Origin: Gracilariopsis chorda
Taxonomy: Eukaryota; Rhodophyta; Florideophyceae; Gracilariales; Gracilariaceae
DNA: 64,000 bases
Direction of reading: 5' to 3'
NCBI GenBank assembly: GCA_003194525.1
Contig: NBIV01000262.1
Span: 1-64,000 of the forward strand
Made by a program: the position numbers and the translations under genes. Every line of letters starts with the position of its first letter. Position 1 is the stretch's first letter. Of the stretch, positions 46,928 through 57,454 are shown in pieces. A model generated the notes under the pieces. It saw nothing but the letters and a program-made list of their open reading frames with translations, did not search any database and was not told the DNA's origin.

Positions 46928-48737
46928 TTGGTCGTCACTTCCTTTCAACAAGGGACAAATCCTAAAACTGTGATTGAAAAGCACGAACAAGCTCTAACTG
47001 CAGGTATAACCGGGGGAAACAGAGCACAAAGAAGAGAAGAACTACTTCGAAGAATCATTGAGATTTCGGACAGACATGGCGGTCGGCTTATCATAAATGA
47101 TCCGTTCTTTCATCATACTGTATCACAACTTCATCTCAGAGAGAGCGAACTGCAATTAGCAGAGGAACAAGCTGAAGTACGTGGCAGCTCTTCTTCGATG
47201 TCCAGGCGAAGGTTAAGAGAGAGATATGATGATCTGAAAGAAGGCCAGAAGCAAGTTTTTGACAAAATAATGAGAGCAATACAATACCGAGATAGAATGG
47301 GAGAGTCTGAAAGACGCAACAAACACGGAAGCGTTTTCTTCTTACAAGGACGAGCGCGGACAGGGAAGACCTATCTCCTATCTTTGCTGAGAGATATTGT
47401 TGAGCATGAAGGCTTATTGGTGCAGATGACAGCCAAAACAGGTATTGCTGCTGCCCTATATGAAAGCGGAAGAACTTTGCATAGTTTGCTTGGATTGGGA
47501 GTTGATGAAAATAAAGATTGGCAGTGTAGAGAGCGTCGGACACTTTATAAGTACGGACCACGATCATAGAGAGCAGAACTAGTACGGAAGACTATTTTGC
47601 TGGTAATTGATGAAGCTTCAATGTGCCCGAAAATGCTCTTCGAGATTTGCACACCGTACTGAAGGACTTAAGAAACTCTAAGAAAGACTTTGGAGGCATG
47701 GTCGTAGTTATGGCAGGCGATTATTTGCAACTGCTTCCAGTCGTTCCAAGAAAGAGAACAGTATCCGAAAGGGATGGAATAATTCGTGTTATACCAGTGA
47801 GTTTCCTACGGGAGCTTCCGTGGTACTCTTGCGAGCTTTGGGACAGAAGAGTCAAAGTTCGTCGCCTTACAGAACAGGTTCGTCAACAAAATGATCCAGT
47901 TTTTGCAAAAGGTTTGCTCAGTCTTGGTCTTGGGACGTTTCCAGCATCTGCAAGGCTTCCGCTTATGTGTACGTCAGATGCATACGAAGCATACAAGTTG
48001 CTTTGGAAAGGGTTTACAACAAAGAAGAAAGAAGGTGTCAAGCTCAACCGACGATTGTTGCGCTAACAAACCAATTAATGGAGGAACATAACCAGAACGC
48101 ATTGGAATATTTCACAGGAAGGATGTTTGATTTGAAGTCTGCAACGACGATCGTTCCCAACCGAGGGCCAACTGGTGAAAAATTTCACGAACATAGTATC
48201 ATTGGACCTGAAATGACGTATGGTTACGCTCCCACTGAAGTCCCACACCAACATTTGAACCTGAAGCTCGGTTTTCCTGTTATGGTGATTCGAAATGTAC
48301 TTTATCCGCACTTGCTGAATGGAAAGATGTCTATCGTTACCAAAATTTCTCGCTAAGTGATTTGACTTTCGGCCATTGGTGAAGATGGGGAAATTCAGCA
48401 AAGCTTTTTACTGCACCGCATTGAATTTTTTTTCGAGTTTGCAGATGTTAAAATCAAACTTCGACAGTCTGCCATCAGATTGGCGTTTTCAGCAACTGTT
48501 CATAAAGCGCAAGAACAAACGCTGAAGAAAATGATAATTTACTTTCGAACAACCTTTTTTTTCGCCGGGTCAGCTCTATGTTGGACTTTTGCGTTTCAGA
48601 ATATCTGATGATGTGTTACTGCTGCATAGTAAAGACGAGACGCCTTGAAATGCGCAAGATTTCCATCCAATGCCGGTGAGCATCAAAAAACCTCTTCTAC
48701 AAGAAGCTGTAGACTTTGTAGAGGGGCTTCATTAGTT
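46928..48737 (+). pseudogene. Helitron PIF1-like helicase region
   Basis: Walker A 'FLQGRARTGKTYLLS' (about 47339-47383), then 'MTAKTGIAAALYESGRTLHS', Walker B 'LLVIDEASMC' (about 47597-47626), 'VVMAGDYLQLLPVVPRK', 'VRRLTEQVRQQNDPVFAKGL' and 'LGFPVMVIRNVLYPHLLNGK'. Motif V/VI text ('SATVHKAQEQTLKKM') continues in weaker form to about 48737. Frame changes fall near 47570-47625, 48010 and 48360. In the intact family this helicase unwinds the strand displaced during rolling-circle transposition. Confidence 0.87.
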
Positions 48738-48800
48738 TGAAATAGTTTAGTTTATGCGTAAACCAAAAGTTGTGCAGATATCTTATGCAAACTTTTGGCC

Positions 48801-48834
48801 GCGGCGCGAAGCGCCGCCTGCGGCCCAAGGCCGC
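48801..48834. repeat. Double GC hairpin at the Helitron 3' end
   Basis: Hairpin 1: gcggcgc-gaa-gcgccgc (48801-48817). Hairpin 2: gcggcc-caa-ggccgc (48820-48834). Versions of the same pair stand at about 39244-39278, 41240-41272, 41760-41794 and 42217-42250. Hairpins just inside the 3' end act as terminators of transposition in Helitrons. Confidence 0.85.
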
Positions 48835-48845
48835 TTTTCCTTGTT

Positions 48846-49519
48846 CAGAGTTAACGATTCACAGATTAATAAAGTCATAGAACGAGCCTAATCTATGAGG
48901 CGTAGATGATATCTACACGTTTCACACCTGTACAAGTCGCCATATCGGCTATCAGGGTACATCCAAGCTCACCCTACTCTGGTAACCCCCTTTCCTGATC
49001 GCTTCGATGTGGCCCTTCCGAATTGTCTGCGTGGTGCGGCTGAAGCGCCAGTGGCGCTTTGTACAATCCTGTTAGTTGATGTGGCTAATAGAACCTGGAA
49101 GCTCTCTACGCGAGCCGGCGAGAGGAAGTTGCCGATTTGTGTCGGCAGTAAGCATTGTCTACTTGGAGGACTGTGCTAGACTGTGCCTGGGGCGAAGAAG
49201 GAAGCATAATTTCCCGTAGCCTGGGCTCCGCCATCATTATTGCGACTGCATGAACGACTTCTCAGTATCTTTCGCTTCTTTTGGCTGTTTCTTTCGTGAG
49301 TTCGAGGATTCCTTCTTCCTCATAACGACAGTACTTCCCTTGTTTGCTTACCAAGACATATGCTGACGAAGCAAGAACGTGTCGCACCGTCTTTACCCAA
49401 TTCCTCAGAAGCATTTAGCGCAACAGAGCTGAAGTCGTTCTCACTACAAATTGTAACCCTTCCCCTTCGCATTTGGGTCCTAAATACATTCACAGCACTG
49501 ATTCCTTGCTTAGTACGCG
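48846..49519. other. Intergenic, upstream of CBP20
   Basis: No coding frame or repeat recognised. It should hold the promoter and 5' UTR of the cap-binding gene that starts at 49520. Confidence 0.4.
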
Positions 49520-50713
49520 ATGGCGACAAAACTTTTCAGATCGGAAATCGCAAAGCCTATAAGCCTTTACCAAGATCGCCGTTTTCAAGGCGGGCAGGTA
49601 CGTTGAAAAGCGAATATGTGTTCTCAACGATTTTTGTCACGATGTATCGTTTCATGAATGATGACTGGAAGTAAATCCTGTTGCTAATCTCATTTTCGCT
49701 CTCTCACACATTATACGACGTCATGAAACCAACAGAAAGAACGAGAGTCCGCATTAAAACAGAGCACAACGCTTTACCTGGGAAACTTATCATTTTACAC
49801 AACGGAAGAACAAATATATGATCTGTTTTCTAAAGCTGGTGAGATAAAACGCATTATCATGGGGCTTGACCGCCTCAGAAAGACTCCTTGCGGTTTCTGC
49901 TTCGTGGAATACTACCGCAGGTGTGATGCGGAGAACAGTGTCAACTTCCTCTCTGGTACAAAGCTTGACGAAAGAACGATTCGTGTTGACTATGACGTTG
50001 GTTTCAGTGATGGAAGGCAGTATGGCCGTGGGAGATCTGGAGGACAGGTGCGCGATGAGCACAGAGTGGATTATGATCCGGGTAGAGGCGGATTCGGTAG
50101 AGCAAAGGCTCCACAGACAGGAATGACTGGTATGCAAATGTGGAGTGGAGCTCCACAACCCGGCCCACCTTTAATGGGAGCACTTAGTCCTGGAGGTCGA
50201 GGACGGCCTTACGGTGATCGCGGGCGTAGGCGTGGCAGAGGCCGCGGCGGTGGAAGAGGTCGTGGCCGTCCCTTCCATGGACCTCCTGGCCATGGGCCTT
50301 ATGGTCGTTGGCCTCCTGGTCATGGGCCTCCTGGCCATGGGCCTCCTGGCCATGGGCCTCCTGGTCATGGGCCTCCTGGTCATGGGCCTCCTGGTCATGC
50401 ACCCCCTCGATACTTTGGAGGTATGGGCCAAGGACCTATGAAGAGAAGAAGGGATTCAGATGAGTATGGTATGCACCAGCCAAACGAACGTGAGCCACGA
50501 TATAAGCGGATGAGAGGCCCAGAAAACAACTACGGGCCTCCTCCAATGATGGGTATACCGCCACCCGGTATGGTGAACTCTTCCACGCAGAACCCAATGC
50601 ACGGTCCCCCAATGGTACCGATGGATGGAGAAATGGCTGGTGGTATGCAGAGAGCTGATGAGCCAATGCGCAATGAGCGATTTGATCGTGGTAAGAAGGA
50701 GGAGGATCAATAG
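49520..50713 (+). CDS. CBP20: Nuclear cap-binding protein subunit 2 (CBP20)
   Basis: Binds the 7-methylguanosine cap of nuclear RNA together with CBP80 and so affects splicing, 3' processing and export. Two exons, 49520-49597 and 49736-50713 (351 aa). The donor is cag/gtacgt. The 138-bp intron has a pyrimidine-rich 3' end, ttgctaatc as a likely branch site, and acceptor cag. Exon 1 gives 'SLYQDRRF', whose Tyr17 corresponds to a cap-stacking tyrosine of known CBP20 (Tyr20 in human); Tyr40 in 'TLYLGNL' (RNP2, 39-44) corresponds to the other. RNP1 is CGFCFVEY (78-85). '[17 protein letters not shown]' follows. The C-terminal half is unusual: an Arg/Gly-rich block (about 182-206), then tandem GPPGH repeats (about 207-250). 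Known CBP20 proteins are about 156-257 aa. It converges with the next gene, with 92 bp between stops. Confidence 0.95.
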
Positions 50714-50805
50714 CAGTAATGAAAAGGCTGCGGAAAGGCCCCGGATTGTTTGTGATCATAGTATGCCGTGTCTCGCGCTTTTCGCTTACCCATTTACTCT
50801 CCTCA

Positions 50806-51957
50806 TCATATCTTCTGCATGTCTATGGCAATTGCTTTGAGGCCCTCGCGATAGGATGGATACTTGAGTTCTGGAAGAAGTTCTTTCATTTTCGCATTTG
50901 AAACCCTTTTGCTTGCTCTTTGTTTGTGGCGTCTTGATACATACTGGGTTTGGACGGCCTTTGCTTGACACGCGAGACCTATCTTATTAAGAAGCGCATC
51001 GGCATACTTGAAAACGTCTTTGCGGCTCGCTGGAAGATCATCGCTGATATTGTACACATGTTCGTATCGTGGAGCTTTCAAATCAAGTTCAGTTGGTGTG
51101 GACAAGATGGCCGACGCTACTGCTGCGGCGAGGTCATCCACATGAACACGAGATACCAGCATATCAATCGTTTCTGAAGTCTGTCGCAGCACGTTTGGAT
51201 TGCGAAGCAATGTATTCAATGCGTTCCGATTGGGACCATAAATGCCAGCTAATCGGAAGATGAACACTGGAAGTCCTGTTCGATAAGCAAAGTGGATCCA
51301 ACTTTGCTCGGCCACGATTCGTAATCGACCCTTAGGGGCTGGGTTCAAAAAAGGGCTATCTTCGTCAACCACTGCACCGTCATGTTGGCCGTAGACGCTC
51401 GTACTTGAAAGATATCCCTTACCTCATGCAAGTTGAAAAGGAAATCTAGGTTAGTCACATCGAGACGAATATCAAGTATAGTAATGTGGGTACAGGATAA
51501 AAGAAGAAAACCTACCAGCCACTTGACAAAAGGAGCCTCTTCAACGAGCTTCCCATATTCAAATAGTACCGGATCGTGCCGTTGCGAGACATTTGGAGCT
51601 ATGGTGCATAACACATGAGTGGATTTGTTCAAGTGGTGTGCAATGAATGTGTCCATCTGCCTTGTCGTGCTCTCTTCCACTGAAAGTGCTGTTATCGAAC
51701 AAGTACGCGCAACCGAAGCCGTGGCCGAGCGTTCGGTGATACCCGCTACAGATCCTCCGCTCTTCTCTATTGCATCAGGAAGGATACACCACAACAGAAT
51801 GGTTAGCAGGTTTGGGAGTTCTGAGCAGCAAGTCCATCGCAGCAAGAAAACTGTTTTGCTTACTCAGCTGTTTAGCAATCGCAAGTCCGGAATATCCCAA
51901 GCCAAAGACAAACAGATTTGGTCGGGTTTCTTTATTGCACGTCCTCGAGTAAGACAT
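50806..51957 (-). CDS. NAD(P)-dependent epimerase/dehydratase-like protein (extended SDR)
   Basis: Three exons on the minus strand: 51957-51864, 51766-51516 and 51417-50806 (318 aa). Introns are 97 and 98 bp, both GT-AG with gctaac/gactaac branch sites. The spliced frame opens 'NLFVFGLGYSGLAIAKQL', with the Rossmann GxGxxG at residues 19-24. It joins across intron 2 as 'KWLGYLSSTSVYGQHDGAVV' and goes on with 'FIFRLAGIYGPNRNAL' and a C-terminal 'SNAKMKELLPELKYPSYREG'. These match the YeeZ-like branch of atypical extended SDR proteins. Substrate and pathway are not known. The canonical YxxxK pair is not obvious. No targeting peptide is evident. The continuity of motifs across both junctions makes the exon model firm. 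Confidence 0.9.
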
Positions 51958-52511
51958 TAACGGACCGAAACCATAAACAAAGCTCAGGTGCGGCGGCGGC
52001 ATTGTGGTTCTGGAAGGATCGGGCCTTCGTAAGGTGGAGAGTGAGGTGGCACCAAAAGTCTGATTCATCATGATCATGACGATCATGGCAAAGAATGCAT
52101 GTGCAGGTTAAGCCGCGAAAACGTTGCGAGACAATTTTTGGAAGCCTTGTCGCCCACTGCGTGGCGCAAGCTCTATATCGCACCATCTTATGCCAGGGTG
52201 AGGGTTCACATTTACCGAAGGTCATGCACTTAGCATTATCATGGTAGCCTTCAACTCTGTTCTTTTGCTTTTCTTCGTACGTTTCACAACACAGTGTCGA
52301 ACTCCCCAGCCGTTGCCGCAAACGTAAAGAGCGCCAAAGTGTTCGTGCTAAAGCGTCCGTGACGTTCTTCTTGTACCCGTGTTTCCTTCCAACCTGGTAA
52401 TCCCACTTCCTGGTGAAACGCATTGCTTGTCCGGATACGCTACGCTCGTTGCTAGCTGTTGGAAGACACACGGTGGTGCTTTTTCATTTGTCTGTCATGG
52501 TTCACCTCACC

Positions 52512-53549
52512 CTAGACTTTGACACCGACAATCCATTTCGCAAACTTGTAGACGTTTTTCCAAAGATTATTCATCTTCGAAGAGAACCACGAGAACATTC
52601 GTCGGGATAGTTGTTGGTATGTTGAGGCCACACGTTTTACGAATTGCCCCGGCAGGGTTGCTTCATATTGTCTTTTACATGTACCGTTCTCCTGCTCTTT
52701 CCTTATATTCTCTGCTGTTTTGTCGTCAAGGCACCAGCTCTCCCAGCACGCAGAGGCTATACTTCTGCGAGGCGGACTCCGATATCGATCCCTGGGTGTG
52801 AAAGGCTGCTGTCTTCTTCTCTTTGCCTCGAGATGCACCCTCCTATTACTAGATTTCAAGTAGTAGGCTCTGTCCTGGTGCTGTCTGACTAGAGCGCACC
52901 ATGCCGCGGCGTCGAGGCTACCATTGTCGTGACTTCTTATCTTTTCGCCGTTAGCTTTTAGTTTCAGACCTTCTTCAGCAACGACATCGATTGAAGACAG
53001 ATCTTCCGTTAATGTTGCAAACGAGGCTGCGATCACACTGGTCGTGACTATGCTTCCTCTGTCTTCGAGAGTGGGGGCAATTGCGCGAGCGGCGCTCGCA
53101 CCGAGAAACCTCAACCGGCTCGAAAGCCTTCCCCCTTCGTAACGCTGCTTTTTCGCTTCGTCGAAAATTGATAAGCTTTTAGCAGAGGGTTGAAATCTCG
53201 GAGCGTGGAGCTTTGACTGCTCCCTTGTTCCCTCTTCCCTTGTCCCACGCGACCCCAATGACCCGCGCAACACCCTTGCCGTCCTGCCTCCTCCTTCGCA
53301 CTGCTTTTTTGCCTCATCGAAAATCGAAAGGCTTTGAGCTGATGGTTGGAAAGCTGGGGAAACTTGCTTTAAAGAGCCCTCATCTGTGTATCCATCTAGG
53401 TCTGGAGCATTCGCAGTCTTCGGTCCATGCTCACTAGAACATGTTCCGTTTGTAATGCCTCGCAGGGCCACCCTGTCGACGACCTGGTTTTCTTCGAACG
53501 TTTCGCCCTTCGGAGCAGAGAGCCCGAGATCGTTGCTGCAACTCACCAT
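52512..53549 (-). CDS. Unrecognised 345-aa protein with a repeated motif
   Basis: A long single frame from an ATG at 53549. A 17-residue motif occurs twice, FQPSAQSLSIFDEAKKQ at residues 67-83 and FQPSAKSLSIFDEAKKQ at 119-135. The C-terminal third is basic and rich in Arg, Gln and Trp ('RRMFSWFSSKMNNLWKNVYK'). The frame stays open upstream of the ATG for 28 codons to a strong 3' splice-site-like sequence (a pyrimidine-rich run ending ttgcttagcag, near 53634), so an upstream exon with the true start is likely. I know no family for it. Conserved repeats of this kind often bind a partner protein; that is inference. Confidence 0.65.
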   Translation of the reverse strand: MVSCSNDLGLSAPKGETFEENQVVDRVALRGITNGTCSSEHGPKTANAPDLDGYTDEGSLKQVSPAFQPSAQSLSIFDEAKKQCEGGGRTARVLRGSLGSRGTREEGTREQSKLHAPRFQPSAKSLSIFDEAKKQRYEGGRLSSRLRFLGASAARAIAPTLEDRGSIVTTSVIAASFATLTEDLSSIDVVAEEGLKLKANGEKIRSHDNGSLDAAAWCALVRQHQDRAYYLKSSNRRVHLEAKRRRQQPFTPRDRYRSPPRRSIASACWESWCLDDKTAENIRKEQENGTCKRQYEATLPGQFVKRVASTYQQLSRRMFSWFSSKMNNLWKNVYKFAKWIVGVKV

Positions 53550-53639
53550 TACGAATTCGTCCTCAAGTCTTCGCTCGTGAATAAGTTCTTCACCAATTGA
53601 GTTCGTCTTGTTATTGTATGTGAAGAAGACTAACTGCTA

Positions 53640-54552
53640 AGCAACAATGAGGGGAAGGAGGAAGAGGGGATGCTTGTTCGCTCATGGTTAAATAGGCTTG
53701 AGAAAGAGCTTCCAAAGCGCCGATTCCTCCCCTCAACATCACCTGATACCCTTTAGGGAAGCACATACTTAATTATTGCAAGACAGTTGAAGATGATTTC
53801 GATTATTTCCGAGTCACCCTTTGCCTACTATCACATTGCATCATCAGAGTATGTTTGCAGCATAAACATACTGTAACATTCTACGGAGACGGTCGCCATA
53901 TTACACCATCAAGGAAAGGCCATAATCATTTCATGGAGTCGGACTATCGCATTAAATTCAATAGTAAGCAATGATAGAAACATGCTAACGCTCGAAATGA
54001 CAGGAAATGAAACAAAATCCCCAGCGGAATATTGTGAGGAGTGTGAAATGAAGTTTGCTCAAGCATCATCACACAGTCTCTGCTTTAGGCTTTCCTTTAT
54101 GATCAGCAATGAGAGAGGTGAACAAAACTGCCTTCATTATTTTGTCGATTACGTGTCTTTACCATGAGTCAGTTGCTAGGAGATTCGTGACAATCCGAAC
54201 GATCACGTCGCATCATTATGCTGGTGCAGCGATTCGTTGTTTTCTTGAAGAACAGAGGGGCATTAATCTCATTACCCTATTTTCACAGTGAGAGCAGCGA
54301 AGAATCCATATATTGTGTTGCAGCGAAGTTCTTTTGTGAGGAAAAGATATGTCAAAGTCGTCAAAGTGTATATGCAACACCTCTTTCGCTGATAAAGAAC
54401 GATGATATTTAGATAATATTCGTGTTGTATTGTATTCGTTGGGCCTACGAAATTTCATACTGGGTTCGGTGTAACGTACTTGCTCTGACCACATCCTGCT
54501 GTCGAAGGCAAAGAATACATAGTACAGTATAGGTGTCCAGAGAGTTTCTTTC
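53640..54552. other. No recognised gene
   Basis: May contain the first exon and promoter of the 345-aa gene near 53640-53760 (an open 'MLRGGIGALEALSQAYLTMS' frame is visible at about 53740-53680, minus strand). The remainder shows only short frames. Confidence 0.4.
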
Positions 54553-55315
54553 ACAGTGCGACCGCAACACACACGCCAGAAGTCACCGCTGCAAAACACG
54601 CGCTTCAAAAGGTTTTGCAAAGATGTGAAGAAGGATGGAAAGGACGAATCAGATTTGCAACGGACTCCAGAAGTATGGTAGATGGGTTGCAGAGCTCGCT
54701 TCGACAGCAACCCTCTTCGTTACAAACTGTTTCACGAATACTAAGTTCCATTACCGACAAAAGAGGCTGTTTCGTTGATATCGTTTGGATACCCGGGCAT
54801 TGCGGCCTTCCGCAGAATGAACGGGTGGATAGCCTTGCTAAGCAAGGTTTGAGCACTCCTTTGAAAGATCAATTCAGAGTACTGGTCTACTTTGAGGACG
54901 CCAAGACACGAATAATGGCTGCCTCTAGAGCCAAGCCTTTGATCAATGATGTCCCAGAAGAACTACAAAGCATCATATCGCCACGGAAAGCAGAAGTCAC
55001 ACTGTCTCAGATCTATGTAGGACACACGCCGAAGCTTCACCCTGTTGCAAGCTACATAGGAGGGAAACCATCATAATGTGACTGTAATACGCACGCTAAC
55101 AACAGCGCTGAACACTATGTGCTTCGTTGCCCTAAGCGGACAGATTCTAGGAGACGCGAGCTTCCTGCCGCAGCAGAGAGAAAAGGTAAGACTTTGGCGG
55201 AGATAGTCCGCCAGTGGCCACAGAAGGTGTTAGCCTTTCTTAGGAGAGAGAGGGTTTTCTCATAAAAAGGAAAAAAACCTCTATCAATATGCCGTAATCA
55301 GACATATTGAACCTT
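54553..55315 (+). mobile_element. LINE (non-LTR retrotransposon) 3' fragment with RNase H
   Basis: A truncated LINE coding end. RNase H text is 'IRFATDSRSMVDGLQSSLRQ', then 'DIVWIPGHCGLPQNERVDSL'; the Asp in ATDS and the WIPGH block are RNase H signatures, and the C-terminal DSLAKQG is typical of LINE RNases H. After one in-frame stop (55074-55076) comes a C2HC cluster, CDCNTHANNSAEHYVLRC, as in many LINE C-termini. The element is 5'-truncated, and its own tail is replaced by the next fragment. Confidence 0.85.
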
Positions 55316-55530
55316 TTGTGCTGCGTTGCGTCAAGCGGACAGAATTTAGAAGACGCGAGCTCCCTGCTCCTGCAGAAAGAAGAGGTAAGACTTTAGCGGA
55401 GATAATCGGCCAGTGGCCACAAAAGTTGTTGGCTTTCTTGAGGAGAGAGACGTTTTTCAAATTAGAAACCACTATCAGCGTGCCGTAATCAGGCATGCTG
55501 AACCCACAATAAAGAAGAAGAAGAAGAAGA
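55316..55530 (+). mobile_element. Second LINE 3' end with (GAA)n tail
   Basis: Repeats the last part of the previous fragment: 'FRRRELPAPAERRGKTLAEI' matches 'SRRRELPAAERKGKTLAEIV', and 'gtgccgtaatcaggcatgctgaacc' matches the end at about 55291-55315. It ends aataaagaagaagaag at 55510-55530, so the family's 3' tail is a GAA repeat. Confidence 0.82.
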
Positions 55531-56104
55531 GAGTTTCTTGGGTTCCTGCGAAGAGAAAACTATTAAAAAACATCCAACTCGTGATACCCCCAAGTATCTC
55601 TAAAGTAGATGCTAGTAGGTGTCTCTCCGTCTGGGCGGGTATGCTTTCCTTCTTTGCGTGAACGTGGTGATTTATCAATTGCAGAGATTATTAGACGATG
55701 GACTGTGAAAGTGTTCGTCTACCTGGTGAGAGAATGTTTCTTTGAACGGAAACGATCTGCGCTATGTTGGAATTATACATAGGCACCTATAAAGAGAGAG
55801 AGAGAGAGTCCCTCCGCTAATGCCGCTATGGGGCATTAGAAGCACCCAGTAAGTTTTTTGTTTGTTGTTGTTTGTCGTTGTTTGTTTGTGAGCGTACGCT
55901 AATAATTCTGAAACCGTGGCGGGAGTACTTATCAAAGAACTTCTATCTCTACAAGTATTCCAATACTCCAGCCGACACTTTTTAACTGGCGCTGAACTGC
56001 AAGCCCTTGGTGTTCTTTTGTAGTCGATAATATCTCCCACCTGGACACACATAAGATATAACAAAAAATTCAATTGTAGAACCAACCTGACCTCGTTCTT
56101 TGGT
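55531..56104. other. No recognised gene; (GA)n at about 55793-55809
   Basis: Short frames only. The GA run follows cctataaa, which resembles the ataaa-(GAA)n junction of neighbouring retroelement tails and may be a degraded tail. Confidence 0.4.
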
Positions 56105-56937
56105 TATTGAACCTGTCTCGGACCCAGGATGTCCGTAAAATCGACCCGGCAGTCGGCGCACCGACAGCCTGAAGACCTGGGCGGTAGCGTCGGAAAAAGA
56201 CCCCCGCTTATCTGTGCGAAACAGAAGGGACGAGGCACGTGCAACTCTGCGGATCTTACCAACCTTTCCCTAACTTTTCCCAGAAAGGTTCATGGAGGTT
56301 CCCACGGAAACTCTGGCGGGATCGCGGTGGGTCTCCAACGGAGACCAGGGATTTTAGGAAGCGACAACACCGCCTGTACAAGGATCTGAATGGTTTTACA
56401 TGGTTTTTCTGGACTTACGCTGAGATCTACAGCACACACGGGCCCCAACCCGATCTTACCGCCCTTTATCGCCAAGGATAAAGAGAAAAGGGAGGGTAAG
56501 ATGTCACCAGATCTTCTGGGTGGCGCGAACGTGGTACATGGAATCCGCCTTGTCGTGGTGTACCCCTTACCTGGCGTTCTCTCGAGTTGAGGAAGGATTA
56601 GCATAGCAAAGTCTGGAAGAGGCGAAACGCGCCAGTACGAAATGGATTATACATTCGGGTCTCCCCGCAGAAGTTTTGTACCATTCTAATACGTCTTGGA
56701 ATACCAGTTGGTGAGCGTAACACGGCTGCAGCATGGTGGGAGCAAGCAACAGCCACCAACAATATTTTGAGTCGGAAGTTAAGACTGGTGTAACGGGGTA
56801 GAGAGAACTTGTCATTCACGAGGAGTAGCTAGCGGTTAACCTTAGTTGTTGAGAGACTGAGAAGGAATTATGATAGGCTCTACCACAGCGTCGCAATTAG
56901 ACAATGTGCGCCCATAAAGAAGAAGAAGAAGAAGAAC
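56105..56937 (+). repeat. Retroelement-like repeat, copy 1, with (GAA)n tail
   Basis: About 830 bp that aligns in order with copy 2 at 57455-58366: 'ggcagtcggc-caccgac', 'gtgcgaaaca', 'aacctttccct', 'gacctgaatggtttt'-like text, 'aatccgcctttgtcgtggtgt', 'gtgagcgtaacacggctgc'. It ends gcgcccataaagaagaag. No long frame is conserved between copies, so it is probably a noncoding LINE 3' region or a nonautonomous element moved by a LINE. Confidence 0.7.
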
Positions 56938-57454
56938 CTGTCTGAAAGATGCACGTCACACTTCTACAGTTCAAACATGCCGTTAGTCAGAAACCATTGC
57001 AAGTATCGGAACATATCCAATGGTATGGCGGACTTCCTAATTATTAGTTTGCTTCGGAGCTCTTCATTGTCTTGCGATGTGAAATCAGACTTTGATTCAT
57101 GTATGAAAGAGGAAAACTAGGACATCAGCTCTTTGGCGGAAGGCATGAACTGGTAGGTGCAGAGTGCATAACTGCTCCTCTGACCAAGAAAGAGAAATGG
57201 AAGAATCCAGTAGTTTTAAAACCAACAATGACAGGAAAGGCTTCTTCGCGAAGGAACCCCTACGGCGTTTTCGGAATTCCGAACGCGGCCTGGATAGACG
57301 CTTAGTACCAACAAGCGAGCTATATCGCAAAACAACTAAAAGGTTTACTACTACCAAATCAGTACTAGGGTTCCTAACCTTCTAATCGGTGCATACCAGG
57401 GACAGCACAATGACAAAGACAAGGATTTAGATATGTTGCGACGAGCGACTATGA
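56938..57454. other. Spacer between the two repeat copies
   Basis: Nothing recognised on either strand. Confidence 0.4.

Larger units (their letters stand above)
44042..48845 (+). mobile_element. Helitron (Rep/helicase transposon)
   Basis: A rolling-circle DNA transposon with a HUH Rep domain followed by a PIF1-like helicase on one strand. It ends with the double GC hairpin and cttgt at 48801-48845, the same end found on array units 2, 4 and 5. I could not fix its 5' end; the caccccc stem-loop that starts the array units was not found upstream. Decayed. Confidence 0.85.

Noticed and set aside
48846-49320. tRNA or other structured RNA gene
   Set aside because: No cloverleaf with A and B boxes could be read on either strand.
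49637-49675. Alternative donor gaa/gtaaat for CBP20 exon 1
   Set aside because: It does not keep the reading frame into exon 2, while cag/gtacgt at 49598 does and restores a conserved N-terminus.
50171-50441. Antisense and alternate frames over the CBP20 repeat tail
   Set aside because: A 15-bp repeat is open in several frames automatically; only the frame continuing the RRM core is supported.
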